64,000 nucleotides of DNA from Primulina eburnea (GCF_022965805.1 NC_133117.1:11370183-11434182), one strand, 5' to 3'; shown: positions 34,280-46,948, numbered from the stretch's first letter. Notes: generated from the letters alone by a model not told the origin. Numbers and translations: made by a program.

Positions 34280-35099
34280 TAAGTGATAATATTTTTCAAT
34301 CAAATCAATATATATATATATTAAGTAATATTTATTTACAATAAACTAAAAAAAATGACACATTGAAAAATAATATTTTGGACATAAAAAAATATATTTC
34401 TTCAGGGTCAGATATTCATCTTACAAAATTGAAATGTAAGAACAATAAATGAGATTTTATTTTTCTCAAGAAATTGACGCCACTATATCGATAGAAGCCA
34501 TTGTTAGATATTTAACATAATATTGAACTAATTCAATCTACATACGCACAAACATAACACGTAAATATCGATATGCAGAAATATAAAAAAAAGAATTCTA
34601 ACTTTTAGCCATTGATGTTGAATTTTAGGGAACTGAAGAGAACCCAAGAACAGGAGAAAACAAAGATCTTCTAGATTTTTCGCAATTATATAAATGTTGT
34701 ATTTTTTATATTTTTGTAGATTAGGGATCATATATAAATTAAATTTCAATTTATTTATTATCTTAATTTAGATAATATTTTTTATTTATCTTATTTTAGA
34801 TATGAGACGTCTATCATATTTATCTTAATAAAATATGTTGATCACAATTAAATTATTTTATAAAATTTAATAAAATAATCTAACTTTCTCACTTGGTCTA
34901 CATATTTTTAATGAATTGGATAATCAAGAAATTAATTATCATTCAAAGTTAAAAAAAAATATGAATCATGACGATACGTGCTCTTATATTGAGTATTATT
35001 TTTCGTGTATCATATTTTTTAATAATTATTTAATGAATAAAACTAATATTTTATTTTAGGTCCAATTTAATTTATGTTTTCTCAAGATAACTGAATATG
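34280..35099. other. AT-rich sequence, no gene
   Basis: About 820 bp, very AT-rich, with a short TATATATATA run near 34311. The 73-codon frame at 34528-34749 (minus) is low-complexity and not credible. It could be the 3' side of the decayed copia element at 35100-35610. Confidence 0.5.
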
Positions 35100-35610
35100 T
35101 TAAATATCATAACTCAATGAGTTTCATAATCAAAACCAAATGTAAGTACCAAAATTCATTTAAAAACCACTTTCATCGTTAATTATCATATGATCTTTAA
35201 ACACCTTAATTTGCATCTCTCTAGGCCAAATGATCATTAATTCAATAATAATGTGTTCATTGACAACTTTATTTTTGTTATTACATTCTCCAACAGATCA
35301 TGGCTGAGACTGTCGCTTTAGTCACAAAGACTACAACTGAATTGTCGTAATATAATATTAATGGCTTAGACATAAAATTAACAATTCTAACCCACAAAAG
35401 AAACTCCTTAATATACATCATACAATAGTGCTTCAAAATAACAGACAAATTTTGATTCATTTTAACTAATTAGAAATATATATATGATGAAAATAAAGAA
35501 GCGTAATAAATTACTTCCAAATTGTCAATTCGTCTATACAAAAACATGTAATCTTTAGTACCATGAAGGTGTCTAATAACATTTTGCATCTTTCTAGTTG
35601 TTAATACGTT
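35100..35610 (-). pseudogene. Decayed Ty1/copia RNase H fragment
   Basis: Minus-strand reading near 35520-35600 gives VIRHLHGTKDYMFLYRR, and near 35290-35400 gives FMSKPLILYYDNSVVVF. These match the copia patterns RYLxGTKDYxLxY and KPLKLYCDNxAAVF. Stops and frame changes are frequent and the catalytic block between them is lost. It belongs to a different copia lineage from the SIRE-type element. Confidence 0.55.
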
Positions 35611-35668
35611 GACTACCCTGATTAATTCCCAACAATTTCATTTTCACTAACTTTCAAGTATACATAAT

Positions 35669-36258
35669 GTAAGGCCCTAAAATATATTACCCAGTAATTT
35701 GGCATAATCTGAATAATTATTGATAAATTATAATAATTATTTATGCCAAATAACTTTTGAATGTATGTTAAAAAAATGTATTTTAGAATATCGGAGTTAA
35801 AACGATATAAAATATATATTGAGATTGAAATAACACACGAGAGAAAATAAATTCAAAACCGGGATAAAAAAAATCATGAATTTTACTTTATATACATGTG
35901 AATGCACACATAACTTACCTTATTAGAGAGAGAAGGAAGAAACAATTTCCCAAACCCATTCCTGTAACCCATCTCCATTTCCCGGCACTTTCCGCACCTC
36001 CATCTTGGAGACGCCATAACTTTCATGTCCGGCGTTGAAATCTCAAACGGTTTGACGGGTTGTCTTCCTTACATCATTAGCTTCGTTTTGAACTAGGTCG
36101 CTACTTTTGATGCTCTTTCAGCCCTGTTCATGGATGCTTCTGTGTGAGTTTCTTGTTCGACCTTAGTTGAGCTATTGCTTCTTTTTTCTTGGTTCTTTGC
36201 AGTATATTGAGCAAGGATTTGAAGCTTAATTTTTACCCTGAAGTTCTTGCATTTTCCA
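35669..36258 (+). repeat. 5' part of an LTR, family F, cut by element A
   Basis: Begins TGTAAGGCCCTAAAATAT, a typical chromovirus LTR start. Then come AT-rich sequence and a leader-like region with the CTTCCCAAACCC and ACGCCATAACTTTCATG words common in such LTRs. It stops where LTR A starts at 36259. Confidence 0.6.
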
Positions 36259-36387
36259 TGTAAAGCCCGAGAATTTTATCCTGTTAATCTGAAATGATTT
36301 GGGGATAACTGATATGATTATAGACGGAAGGGATCGGACCGGGAAAGACGAGAAAATGCATGAAAATGTGCGAGGAAAAGTAGCCTC

Positions 36388-36590
36388 GCGCATATGCGCG
36401 GCATAGATGCGCGCATATGCGCGACGGAGGAAGAGGACCTCGCGCGAGCCCTTGAAAGCAAATTCCAGAGGACCTAGCGCATATGCGCAGAAATGAGTCG
36501 CGCATATGCACGAGCTGCCGAGAAGCTTATCCACGAGACCAGTAGGTCTCGCGCATATGCACCGATATTGGTCGCGCATATGCGCGAGAC
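36388..36590. repeat. CGCGCATATGCGCG palindrome array, 5' LTR A
   Basis: Paired palindromes forming three larger hairpins. The second expected hairpin is reduced to CTCGCGCGAG at 36439-36448, against 40 bp in the 3' LTR (42042-42081). Confidence 0.85.
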
Positions 36591-36633
36591 GTGCAGGAGG
36601 CACATTGAGACACTTGCCTTCTTTCATGTGCGA

Positions 36634-36634
<1 letters not shown>

Positions 36635-36715
<81 letters not shown>
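36635..36715. repeat. (TA)n microsatellite in LTR A
   Basis: About 80 bp of TA just after the palindrome array; the 3' LTR copy has a much shorter TG/TA run (42266-42310). Confidence 0.95.
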
Positions 36716-36719
<4 letters not shown>

Positions 36720-37429
36720 GAATTCTTGAGAAATTCAGGAAAGAAGAATCGAGAATGGGACGAGGAAAGTTACGAAAAATCCTTACGCCTTTTGTGAGAA
36801 ATCCGCCCGTCCGAATTTGAATCCGACTTCGGTATTGAGTTCCTATCGACGTAGGCTACAACTGGACATAAGTTTTGCTACGTTTTGATATGTTTTGAAA
36901 TTATGGTATTGTCAGAATTTGATATGATTCATATATGATGTTCTTGACATGGTAGACATCGTATAATTGAAACTGGATTGAGAAACAGATACCATATGGA
37001 ATTGTTATGATTTTTGGAGTTGAGTTGATTGAGATTTGATATCCGAATTGACTTGTTATCGAATATGAGGTGTTAGAATTAATAACTGACTGATATGGTA
37101 ATGCTGGGTATATTGAGACTATGATGTTATGCTGTTGAAACAGAATTTGATTGAATTCTGATTATATCCAGTATTGATTGAGTGGTATATTGATACCGTA
37201 CCCTTGATATTGTTATTGTCAGATTGAGTATTAACAAGCTTTGAGTTCGAGGCTTCAACAGAGTCAGAGTATCAGAAAGAAAGGTATAAATTAATGTTGT
37301 GTTGGGATTGCACAACTCGAGTGAGGTTTGACTCGAGTTTCCCTAAATCACATACTTAGTTTATTGCATTGATATTTGTAATTTTTGAGATTGATGTTTG
37401 TAGTCTATTGATTTATAGCCACTGCATGT

Positions 37430-37612
37430 ATTGACTACTGATTCGTTTAGTCAAAGGCTGATTCGCCTAGTCACTGACTGATTCGTCTAGCTATCGGCCG
37501 ATTCGCCTAGCTATTGGCTGATTCGCTTACTTACTGGCTGATTCGTCTAGTTATTGGCTGATTCGCTTAATTCTTGACTGATTCGTCAATTCCGTGGCTG
37601 TTTCGCCCACAC
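37430..37612 (+). repeat. Short degenerate tandem repeats in LTR A
   Basis: About eight copies of GGCTGATTCGxxTAGTTATT, period 20-21 bp, between 37430 and 37612. Confidence 0.8.
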
Positions 37613-38247
37613 ACTGGATATATGAATTATATCGATGCCGTTTAGGGTTGATTCATTCCTACCGACTTAGATTCGATATAATTATTAATATCCAGACATC
37701 GGGATCCCTAGGATAGAGTTGAGTCGAGTCTGAGACGACGCGTTGTTTGAGTCGAGTCTGAGTCTGAGTGTGATTCATTGCTTGATATTGATTTATGTTT
37801 CTGATTTGATACATGTTATGAATAATTATGCTATGCTTTTGTATATGCTTTTATATGATTGCATGTTTACATTGTTTATACTGGGATTTATTCTCACCGG
37901 AGTTATCCGGCTGTTGTCTTGTTTTGTATGTGTGCATGACAACAGGTGGGGCTGGATCAGGGTCAAGAAGAGGATGAGAGAAGACAGTTAGCGTGGAGAT
38001 CCGGACTTAGGAGTATATCTGTTATATCACCTGAGGTGTAGTGAAGAAGCAGTAGTTATTATGATTTATTGTTGTACAGGACTTGTACTTAGATCTGATT
38101 AGTGATCTTTTAAATGAGATAAGATTTATTTATATGCTGCATACTCTCATGTTTTTTAAAAAAAATTTAGACCCTGTTTATTATAATTGATTAATTATTC
38201 CCAGAAAGTGATTAAGAATTGAATTAAGTTCGGGTCCCCACAACAGG

Positions 38248-38259
38248 TGGTATCAGAGC
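38248..38259 (+). other. Primer-binding site of element A
   Basis: TGGTATCAGAGC, five bases after the LTR end. Confidence 0.92.
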
Positions 38260-38527
38260 AGTAGGTACTAGAACTGTAGGTTCTTGAGATTGAGATAGAA
38301 GCTAGTGAGCGGGGTAGATTGAATTTTCTTTCCTTGCTTTTGATTGCTAGCATGTTGTACTGCTTTATATAATACATGTTACTTGACTTATCTGATTTGA
38401 TTATGTAATATGTATTATTGGGAACGAATTTGAACCGATTCTCGATCACCAGTAAGATGATCGGAAAAGGGAACCGAAGTGAAACAGGTTTATTGGATTG
38501 GGTTACTAATCCATTTGATTATCAGAT

Positions 38528-39642
38528 ATGCCTCCGAGAAGAGTACCGGAATAGGGTAGTACTTTGAATCCTCCCATGGATGTTACAGCTACTCCTATTG
38601 AAAAATTATTGAAAATATTTCAGTCATTCAAACCGCCAACCCTAAAAGGAACAAAGACTTCGGTTGACTGTGAGAGTTGGTTGAATGACATAGAAATGTT
38701 GTTTGATTCGTTGGAGTATACAGATGAACGACGAGTTCGGCTGATAGGACACCAGTTGCAGGACATAGCAAAGAACTGGTGGGTTACGATGAAGAGGGCC
38801 TTGGAGCATCGAGGTATGACTATTACTTGGGATGTATTTAAAACTGAGTTTTATCAGAGATTTTTCCCAGTGTCGTACATGAAAGACAATGGGGCGGAGT
38901 TTGCCAATTTGAGACAGGGTCAGCTGAACATTGAAGAATATGTGACCAAGTTCTCTACCTTGTTGGTTTTGCTCCACATGTGGCTGAAAATGACGAAGTC
39001 GTTGCTGATCAGTTCATCAATGGCTTGAATCCCGATATATTTACATTGGTGAACACAGGGCGACCGAATAACTTTGCTGATGCCATGAATAGAGCAAAGG
39101 GCGCTGAAGCGGGCCTGATAAGGCAGAGAGGAGCTACAGATATTCCTCCCGCACCGAGACCACAGCAACCACCTCCCCGATTCGAGAGTGGCAGTAGCAG
39201 TGGTGGAAAGAAAGATTTTCTGAAGGTTAGAGGAAAGCAGTTTAAGAAGTCTGGCGGCAGTTCTTCTAGCTCCAATGGTCCCCAACAGAGTTATACCGGG
39301 GCTTACTGTGGAACTTGTGGAGGGAGACATTCCACTGAACAATGCCAAGGAGTACTTGGTAGTTGTCACTTCTGCAAACAACAGGGACATTTTGCCAGAG
39401 TGTGTCCACAGAAGGGTTCTAAGAGATCTCAGGGAGCTGAATCATCTGGATCAGTGGCACAGTGGAGTAGACGATCAGCTGTTGTTCCTTCATTTCAGCC
39501 AGCACTATCTCAGTCACAGCAGAGGCCAGGAGGAAGCCAGACAGTTGTCCATCCTCCTAGACAGCAGGCCAGAGTATTTGCTTTGACCGAGGAGCAGGCT
39601 CGGGAAGCACCAGATGATGATGTTGCAGGTAACTATTCTTGA
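38528..39642 (+). pseudogene. gag: Element A gag, frameshifted
   Basis: The family start ATGCCTCCG is at 38528, but TAG follows at 38552. The frame then stays open from 38555 through the gag domain (CESWLNDIEMLFDSLEY, NWWVTMKRAL, FKTEFYQRFFP, RQGQLNIEEYVTKFSTLL), breaks near 38970, and resumes as DQFINGLNPDIFTLV. Two adjacent zinc knuckles, CGTCGGRHSTEQC and CHFCKQQGHFARVC, precede a Gln/Ser-rich tail. Two lesions make it a pseudogene. It is a paralogue of the family B gag at 55677. Confidence 0.88.
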
Positions 39643-41847
39643 TGTAGTTATCCTACTTTTGTATTGATTAATACGGATGCTTCCCATACGTTTATTTTTA
39701 AACGATTTGCATTGAGTCATGCATTCCCTGTTGAGTATCTATCTACTGTAATGTATCTCTTTAACGGTTGGGGAGAGTTTTTATAGCAGTGAATTATATA
39801 AAATATCGTATACTACAATAGGATAAGAATGAGATCGAGTTAGATCGTGTGGTAGCTTGTATTGTACTAGTGTTGTCTGATTTTGGGACTGCATTATTGA
39901 TTTTGATATGCTGACCAAGTACAGAGCTACCCTAGATTAGTTCCAGAAGATGGTGAGAATCGGACCTGAGATGGCCAAGGGATGAATATTGTACGATAAG
40001 GATTCTAGATTGAGAACTCCTTTGATATCCGTACTATCTATGACTCAATTATTACAGAAAGGAGCAGAGGGCCTCCTTATGTATTCAGTTGATTTACTGA
40101 AGCTAAGTCTGTCATTGGCTGATTTACCAATGATATGAAAGTTATTGATGTTTTCCCCCGATAAGACTTCAGATCTAGTTTCAGTCAGAGAGATTGATTT
40201 TAGCCTTGATTTGATATCAGAAATTGTTAGAATAGTGAATCTTGATTGAGACAGATTGCACACAGGGTGTGTCATATCTGAGGATGAGGTATCTGTTGAT
40301 TTTAGCAGAATTAAACCATAATTAGTTGGCCGAGGTGGATATCAGTGTCAGATATTTGCGGTTTTATGAGTTTAGCAGATCAGTACCGATGAGTGATTTT
40401 TTGAATCTGATTGAGTATTGCCGTTATTCTGAATTGTGTTTGAATCAGATAGTAGACAGTGGGGAATTTATATTGTACAGTCCGAACCAGAGCTGATTTT
40501 GAAATATAAGCAGCTCGGAAAGTTGATCACAATGTACAAAACTAGATAGCGAGGGTTAGAACAAGACATCGATCCGAGTATCAGGTTCGTGACAATGTTC
40601 TGTATGTAAATAATCGTATTGTTGTGCCAGATGTTTCGGATTCGAAACGATAGATACTATCAGAAGCGCACAAAATTCGATTCAGTATTCATCCTGGTGG
40701 CAGGAAAATGTATAATGACTTGAAAATATAGTTTTGGTGGAAACAATTGGAAGCTGATATTGCTGAATTTGTAGCCAAATGTCTGAATTACCAATAGGTG
40801 AAGGCTGAGAGAAAGAAACCCGAAGGATTATTACAGAGTTTGTCCATTCCTGAATGGAAATGGAATCACATTTCCATGGATTTTGTAATGAAGTTACCGA
40901 GATCTTTCCGAGGTTGTGATGTGATTTGGGTTGTGAGTGACAGATCGACCAAATCCGCATGATTTATTTTGTACAAGAGGACGTACAGACATGACCAGAT
41001 GGCTGAGATTTAGGCCAGAGAGGTAGTCAGACTGCATAGAGTGCCGAAGTCGATTGTAACAGACCGTGACCCTCGGTTTACATCGTACTTCTGGCAGAGT
41101 TTGCAGCAGGCTCTAGGTACGAAGTTACATCTTCGTACCGCATATCATCCACAGACCGATGGATAGTCTGAGCAGACGATCCAGACATTGGAGGATATGC
41201 TGAGAGCAGTAGTGCTTGATTTTAACACTAGCTGACAAGATGCATTGCCACTTGGTGAGTTTTCGTATAACAACAGCTATCAGACGAGTATTGAGATTGC
41301 TCCTTTTGAAACGTTGTACGGAAAGAGGTGTTGATTCCCTCTTTATTAGGATGATATCTCTGAAGTTCCTGAGATCGGACCTGGCATGATCAGAGATATA
41401 ATTGGAAGAGTGAAACTGAATTAGAAGAAATGTAGACAACTCATAATAAACAGATGTGATAACAACTATCGATGTTAACTTGTTATGAGCTGTTAATTGC
41501 TATATACGGATGTTGTATAGCCAGTATTGTGAGATTGATTTATCATCAGTTATTTGAGTGGTATTATGAGATTATACTTCTTGAAGCATTATTCCAAATT
41601 GAAATCAGAATCAGTAAAAGAAAGATGATCCAGAATAAAGAATATTCCGTTTGTGAAATTTCAATGGAATCGTTATGATACTGAAGAAACTATTTGGAAA
41701 ACAAAATCCGAAATGAGATAAAGATTCTAGGATTGTTTTAATAAGGTGAGTTTTCTGTTAGCCTTTGTATACATTTCTTCCTAGTTTGATATGATTACCT
41801 ATGATATGATTTGATTGCCTGTGATTTCGAGGACGGGATCATATCTT
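39643..41847 (+). pseudogene. pol: Element A pol remnants (PR, INT), RT deleted
   Basis: 39643-39760 reads like a protease N-terminus (TDASHTFIFKRFALSHAFP). 39900-40200 carries the segment before RT (ILYDKDSRLRTP, SMTQLLQKGAEGFLMYSVDL, ADLPMI). RT and RNase H are absent. 40560-41460 is a decayed integrase: [47 protein letters not shown] and AYHPQTDG followed by a stop, then [19 protein letters not shown]. There are many stops. The final 400 bp are 3' untranslated. Confidence 0.8.
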
Positions 41848-41861
41848 AGGGGGGTGAGAAA

Positions 41862-42269
41862 TGTAAGGCCCGAGAATTTTATCCTGTTAATCTGAAATGA
41901 TTTGGGGATAACTGATATGATTATAGACGGAAGGGATCGGACCGGGAAAGACGAGAAAATGCATGAAAATGTGCGAGAAACAGTAGTCTCGCGCATATGC
42001 GCGTCATAGATGCGCGCATATGCGCGACGGAGGCAAAGGACCTCGCGCATATGCGCGAAGTGAGTCGCGCATATGCGCGAGCCCTTGAAAGCAAATTCCA
42101 GAGGACCTCGCGCATATACGCGGAAATGGGTCGCACATATGCGCGAGCTGCCGAGAAGCTTATCCACGAGACCAGTAGGTCTCGCGCATATGAGCCGATA
42201 TTGGTCGCGCATATGCCCGAGACGTGCAGGAGGCACATTGAGACACTTGTCTTCTAGCATGTGCGAGTA

Positions 42270-42314
<45 letters not shown>

Positions 42315-42450
42315 GAATTCTTGAGAAATTCAGGAAAGAAGAATCGAGAAAGGGCCGAGGAAAGTTACGAAAAATCCTTACGCCTTTTGTGAGAAATCCG
42401 CCCGTCCGATTTTGAATCCGACTTCGGTATTGAGTTCCTATTGACGTAGG
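41862..42450 (+). repeat. 3' LTR of element A, first 589 bp
   Basis: Matches 36259-36855; truncated by element E directly after GACGTAGG. It has four palindromic hairpins (41988-42030, 42042-42081, 42107-42147, 42181-42222), one more than the 5' LTR. Confidence 0.9.
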
Positions 42451-43936
42451 TGATCGAGCAAAACTTGCACTGTGAATTCCCCAATAAAATATGATTTTGT
42501 ATGCTCAAAAATTAATCGCAAGTGCACGATGTCAAGTAATAATATAGTGTATGTGAATACGAGTATCGTTCCGCTGAAGACTGTATTTAACAATTATTAT
42601 TTTAGTTATTAAAACTTTAGCGACGAAAGGTGATTGGTTGTGTTATGACTAATAAAATGCAAGAAAATTAAATAAACAAGTTCAAAGATTAAATGATAAA
42701 ATATGATTGCTAAATCGATTGATTAAATTTCAAATGATAAAAGAATTTGTTGGGAATTCTGGTTCACCTACCCCTTATGAATTAATTAATTCGTTCGATT
42801 GTGTTCTACGCTTCCGACAGGATTTCCTATTCAATTAAACACACTCTCTCGAGCTATGCCAAACTAATTCACTCAATGAAGTAATTAAATGTCTTTAATT
42901 ATTTATCAAGAATGAATCGCATTTCGATTGATGAAATCCCCTAGTTTTCGACCCTAAGGACTATGACTATCGGCACGTATCCAATTTCATATATCTATGC
43001 AAATTGTAGATCCGCGAATTATACTACTAGTTCTTATCACAAGTTATTCTCTCGAACTCACTCGCGATATAAAACCGTTGTTAAAGTTAGCTACGCTCTA
43101 ACAACACAATAAAACAATAGTATAACCAAGAACAAATCACAAATCGAAATATGAATTAACTAGATCAAAGTTTTGGGGTAGGATCCCCTTTAATCCCAAC
43201 AAATATGAAAAGTTAGCTACTAGAATTCATAATTAAAATCAGCAAAACAATGTTTAAATAAGAGAAAATAAACTTGAGATACTAGATGTAGCGAAGTCTG
43301 CGAAGAACGATGCCCGGAAACCGTCGAATCTTCAATCCAAGTGCCAAAGCTCTCCAAAACTCCTTGTCCTCCTCCAATAATGTCTGAATCTCTCCCAAAA
43401 ACGTCTAACCCCCCTTTCCATTCCAACCATTCTCCCCACTAAGGTAAGAAATCGAGCATGAAATCTTGCCAAAAATAGATGGCGCTCGGGCGGTAGAAAA
43501 TTACCGCTCGAGCGCCACACCTTATGTGAATCTCCTTGGGAAGTGCAGCATTCGCGCTCGGGCGGTAGAAAACTACCGCTCGAGCGCCGACCTTTCTGTC
43601 GAAGTTCTTGGGGTGAGTGGCTCTCGCGCTCGGGCGGTAGAAAACTACCGCTCGAGCGCCAACCTTTCTGTTGCCTTGGTCACCTTTCGCGCCCGGGCGG
43701 TAGAAAATTACCGCTCGGGCGCCACTCATTCTGTCTGTTGCCTTCTCATTTGTACACTTTGCTCCATCTTTGGTTTTCCGGTCACTTTTACCTGCAAATT
43801 TGTCACAACCCAGTGAGACATGATAGAATGCAGATGTTTGCTCAAAAATGAACAACATGTAACTAAAATGCATGCATGCACAATGCAAACACAACTAAAA
43901 CTAATGCAATAAAATACGTAAAAATGACACATATCA
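42451..43936 (-). repeat. 3' LTR of element E
   Basis: Element orientation: TGATATGTGTC to GCTCGATCA, 1486 bp, next to a TATGAGGGGGT polypurine tract (plus 43937-43948). The end carries the conserved Athila tail, AAGTGCACGATGTCAAGTAA on the plus strand. It contains the hairpin array at 43481-43723. Confidence 0.85.
43481..43723. repeat. GC-rich hairpin array (4 units), LTR E
   Basis: Hairpins 43481-43516, 43553-43588, 43625-43660 and 43688-43723. The arms GGCGCTCGGGCGGTA and TACCGCTCGAGCGCC enclose GAAAAT-like loops, with one G-T or C-A type mismatch allowed. Steps are 72, 72 and 63 bp. Both strands stay open through the array, giving repeated GARAVVFYRPSA or RARAVENYRSSA peptides, which I regard as a by-product of the palindrome. 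Confidence 0.9.
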
Positions 43937-45232
43937 ACCCCCTCATACTAACCTTTTGCTTGCCCTCAAGTAAAATAGGTTAAAGCACGAGATACTAAAC
44001 AAACTCAACAACCACAAAATTACTCAAACACGAAATAACTAACACAATTAAATATCAATGGTGAGTTAACAAATTTTATGCTCATGCCTCAGTGATCTTT
44101 CTTTCGTACAAATCATAATCAAGTCAAATCTCAAACGAATACTCATTCTCATCTACACATAAATCTTGACACTAATTTGAACGTGTGTGAGTGTCATGAT
44201 GGGTCTAGTCATCCGTATTTCAAATAGATCAATTATCCAATCATGCGAGTCACTCAATTTAACACTTCAATACAAGTCTCACTAGCATGCATCCCCGTGT
44301 CCATTTATCACTAGCCATTAATTGAACTTTATTCAACTTTTTAAGTGTAGATAAGGGTGTCGAAAAGAAGGAAAATTAGCTCGAGTGGCTAAAAGTTGGG
44401 AGTACACCGATCATTTTCATTGTGCAATCGTCAAGACGTTTCGTCTGACTTTCCGCGTCTCCTTACAACTCCAACTTTTAGCCTAGGAATAGAATTTCAT
44501 TCCTTTTATTTCGGCTCCCCCTCACCTTACATCTCCTTCTTCCTTCTCTTTTTCTCTTTTTTTTTTTTAAATGCACAATTTTCACACATGTACTCCCTAG
44601 GCTAAGAATATAATCTTTTGGATTACAGCTGGTTAGGAGTATGAAATTTTAATTCAGTGCATTGGAAAGGAGGTAAATGTACAGTTCAAGGCAAAATAAA
44701 TTTTCTCATTCGAGGTCCCAATTAGCGACTTATTTTCACGGGTTTACATGCTAAATCAACTCATAAATGGTGCCTTTCAAGTTAACCACACAAAACTTTC
44801 AAATTTCACCATTATTCCTACAAACTTCTAGTCCCCACACATATGTGCTTAAAAAGTTCAAACTTGAGCCAACATTCATGCTTTAACAATCAAGAGTACC
44901 GTTCATGAAATGACCCGATCAATACTATTGTATACTAACAATCTGACCTCATCATTGGCGCATAAATTATGTCTTCTCACCATAAACGACACTAGACAAA
45001 ATAAATGCAACGAATAACTAATCAAACATAACAATCTACCCCCCCTCATACTCGAGTTGTGCAATGCCCTCATTGCACAAAACGAAACAGACACTAAGAA
45101 TGCAAACACAAATGCAGACTAAAAATATGAAAGTTAATAACCATGGTAGACTGAAACAATGATAAGAAAGAAAAATAGAAAAGCGGCAAAGAAATAAAAG
45201 TGCGAAGTAGGGGAGACAGTAAACTCCCCTGA
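43937..45232. other. 3' region of element E, non-coding
   Basis: About 1.3 kb between the extra ORF and the LTR, AT-rich, with an 11-T run near 44560. No gene is seen. Most of it recurs inverted at 51732-52970. Confidence 0.6.
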
Positions 45233-46659
45233 TCAAGCGTCATCCTCATCATACTCCGGCGGTGGCGCTCCTGCGGCTGCCCCCTGCTGAGAGTAATCAT
45301 ACTGGAACTGGAATGGGGGAGGAGGTAGCGGAGTCGGTGGAATGGTCCACGGGTCAACACCCCCGTGCACAAGCAAAGATAGCATCATAGAGTCAATGTG
45401 AGATAGGTGGTCCGTGACATACGAGTTAAACTGACTCTGATGTGCTTGGAAGGCGAGATTTTCATCCATTTTGTCATTCTGCGTTCGCCTGCGGCGTGGA
45501 ATGGCAGTGCTAGATCCACTGGCGTCCTCCTCCCGAGGGGAAAATGCACTGATTCGCTTAGCTCGTTTCCGCTGGAGGTCTTCGACACAAATAGGCTTCA
45601 TGGGCTGCAACCACTCCTCATCATCGCGAAATACGACTCCCGCTCTAGCGCACAACTCGGAGATAATGGTGGGGAAGAACTGGCCCACATGACTGTCGTG
45701 GGCACTCAGTGTGATTTGTGAATTGATGAGTGTGCCCACGTTGATGGCGTATCCCTCGGTCAAAGCATAAAGCAGCACCGCCCGCTCTTTCTGGACCTCG
45801 CTCTTATGCGAGACCGGCATCATTCTCCGAGCCACAAATAAATACCAAAGGGCCACTTCGGTTTTCAAATACTTCTCGTCAAAACAACTCGGCGAGCCGC
45901 CCAATGGTTTCCATAGTGCGCCGGATGGCACAATGTGGCGAGAATCGTATCATAATTCGGGTTAGCAACTAATGTCTGGAAGTGGGAGTCGTCAACCTCC
46001 GCTGTCCCTAACAGTGCATTGATCGTTACCGAGTCATACGGCACATGTTTACCCCTAACAAACACCAACCCATTTCGCCCCTCGGCTGCATTGGCATAAA
46101 ATTCGCGAACCACAGAGACTACCGCCACCTTAGGTTTCTCACCGTATTGTTCCCAACCACGCCTTTGCAATTCAACAATAATATCCAAGTATCGGTCCTC
46201 TAACTGTCGCCGGACTCCCCTCTCGGCTATTGGGTTGCGATGAATTTTCGCATGCTCGTATCGAACCCTAGCCTCCATACTAACAAAACGGTGTCTATCA
46301 AATGAGGATGAAGAGCTAGAGGAGCCGGGGTTACCTTTTTGCTTTTTGGGAGCCATTGTGTTGGACAAGTTGGATCTTTGAGTTGGAGAATGGTGTTCTT
46401 GCTTCCCAAGGGAGATTGTGCCTTGTTGCCGGAGACTAGAGTGGATATTGAAAGCCTGCACCACAAAATTGAAAGAACAAAATGAGAGTAGTGAGGGATT
46501 TTGTGAGAGGGGAATTTGGGGATTAGGGATTTTGAGAGGGGAAATTCGTGCAGAATGAAGAAAGGGGAAGGGGATCTGCGCTTTAAAAGTCTTCGCGCTC
46601 GAGCGGTAAAATATTACCGCTCGAGCGCCGAGTCCTCGGGAAAAAATTATTAGCGGCAA
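45233..46659 (-). pseudogene. Element E extra ORF (putative plant transposon protein), one frameshift
   Basis: Lies after pol on the same strand, the position of the env-like/extra ORF of Athila elements. Two frames overlap near 45900. The first (45865-46659) has MAPKKQKGN near 46356, then RRGWEQYGEKPKVAVV, VVREFYANAAEGRNGLVFVR and the start of a LG/HPxA segment. The second (45233-45931) has LKTEVALWYLFVARRMMP and RAVLLYALTEGYAINVGTLI, then a charged C-terminus with a Pro-rich run ending DEDDA. This fits the 'putative plant transposon protein' domain found in such ORFs. There is no signal peptide or membrane segment, so it is not a classical envelope. The start is likely MAPKK; codons upstream run through a hairpin array. 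Confidence 0.65.
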
Positions 46660-46763
46660 ATGCTCGCGCTCGAGCGGTAAAATATTACCGCCCGAGCGCC
46701 AAGCTCTCTAGACTTCTGCATTAGCTTCGCGCTCGAGCGGTAATAAACTACCGCCCGAGCGCC
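46594..46763. repeat. GC-rich hairpin array (3 units), inside element E
   Basis: Hairpins 46594-46629, 46665-46700 and 46728-46763, steps 71 and 63 bp, located between pol and the extra ORF rather than in an LTR. The first has perfect arms GCGCTCGAGCGGTA and TACCGCTCGAGCGC with loop AAATAT. Confidence 0.9.
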
Positions 46764-46948
46764 GAGTTCTCGGGAAAAATTCACATTTCACACCTTTTTT
46801 TTTCATATTTTTTTTTAAAGAAATTAACACAACTGGAAAATAAAAAAAAAAACTGACACGAAAGAAAAATAAAATTAAATTAAATGCAAGAGAAGGGAAA
46901 AGAAGTAAGTTCTCAATTTATCGTCGAGAGCTAGACTGTCGGTCTGTC
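46764..46948. other. Linker between pol and extra ORF of element E
   Basis: About 185 bp, A/T runs; no gene seen. Confidence 0.5.

Larger units (their letters stand above)
36259..38242 (+). repeat. 5' LTR of element A
   Basis: 1984 bp, TGTAAAGCCC to GGTCCCCACA. It contains the CGCGCATATGCGCG palindrome array, a (TA)n run, repeats of a GGCTGATTCGCCTAG-type word at 37440-37610, and near 37885-37960 a segment (CTCACCGGAGTTATCCGG ... GTGGGGCTGGATC) nearly identical in family B LTRs. Confidence 0.9.
36259..42450 (+). mobile_element. Element A: defective chromovirus-type element, 3' LTR cut
   Basis: 5' LTR 36259-38242, primer site 38248-38259, gag, remnants of protease and integrase, polypurine tract AGGGGGGTGAGAAA (41848-41861), and 589 bp of 3' LTR. 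RT and most of RNase H are deleted between about 40205 and 40560. The 3' LTR stops at ...GACGTAGG where element E begins. The left flank is TTCCA; the right flank is lost. Confidence 0.88.

Noticed and set aside
34528..34749. 73-codon minus frame as a small gene
   Set aside because: AT-rich low-complexity translation with no recognisable feature.
36493..36820. Frames with YIYIYIY repeats near (TA)n runs (also 42073, 59324, 59352)
   Set aside because: Translation of the TA microsatellite; not coding.
43937..45232. Host gene on either strand
   Set aside because: Short frames only; most of the region recurs inverted at 51732-52970 as part of an element 3' region.
45233..46659. Envelope protein of a retrovirus-like element
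   Set aside because: Right position, but no signal peptide, transmembrane segment or furin-like site is visible; described instead as the Athila extra ORF.
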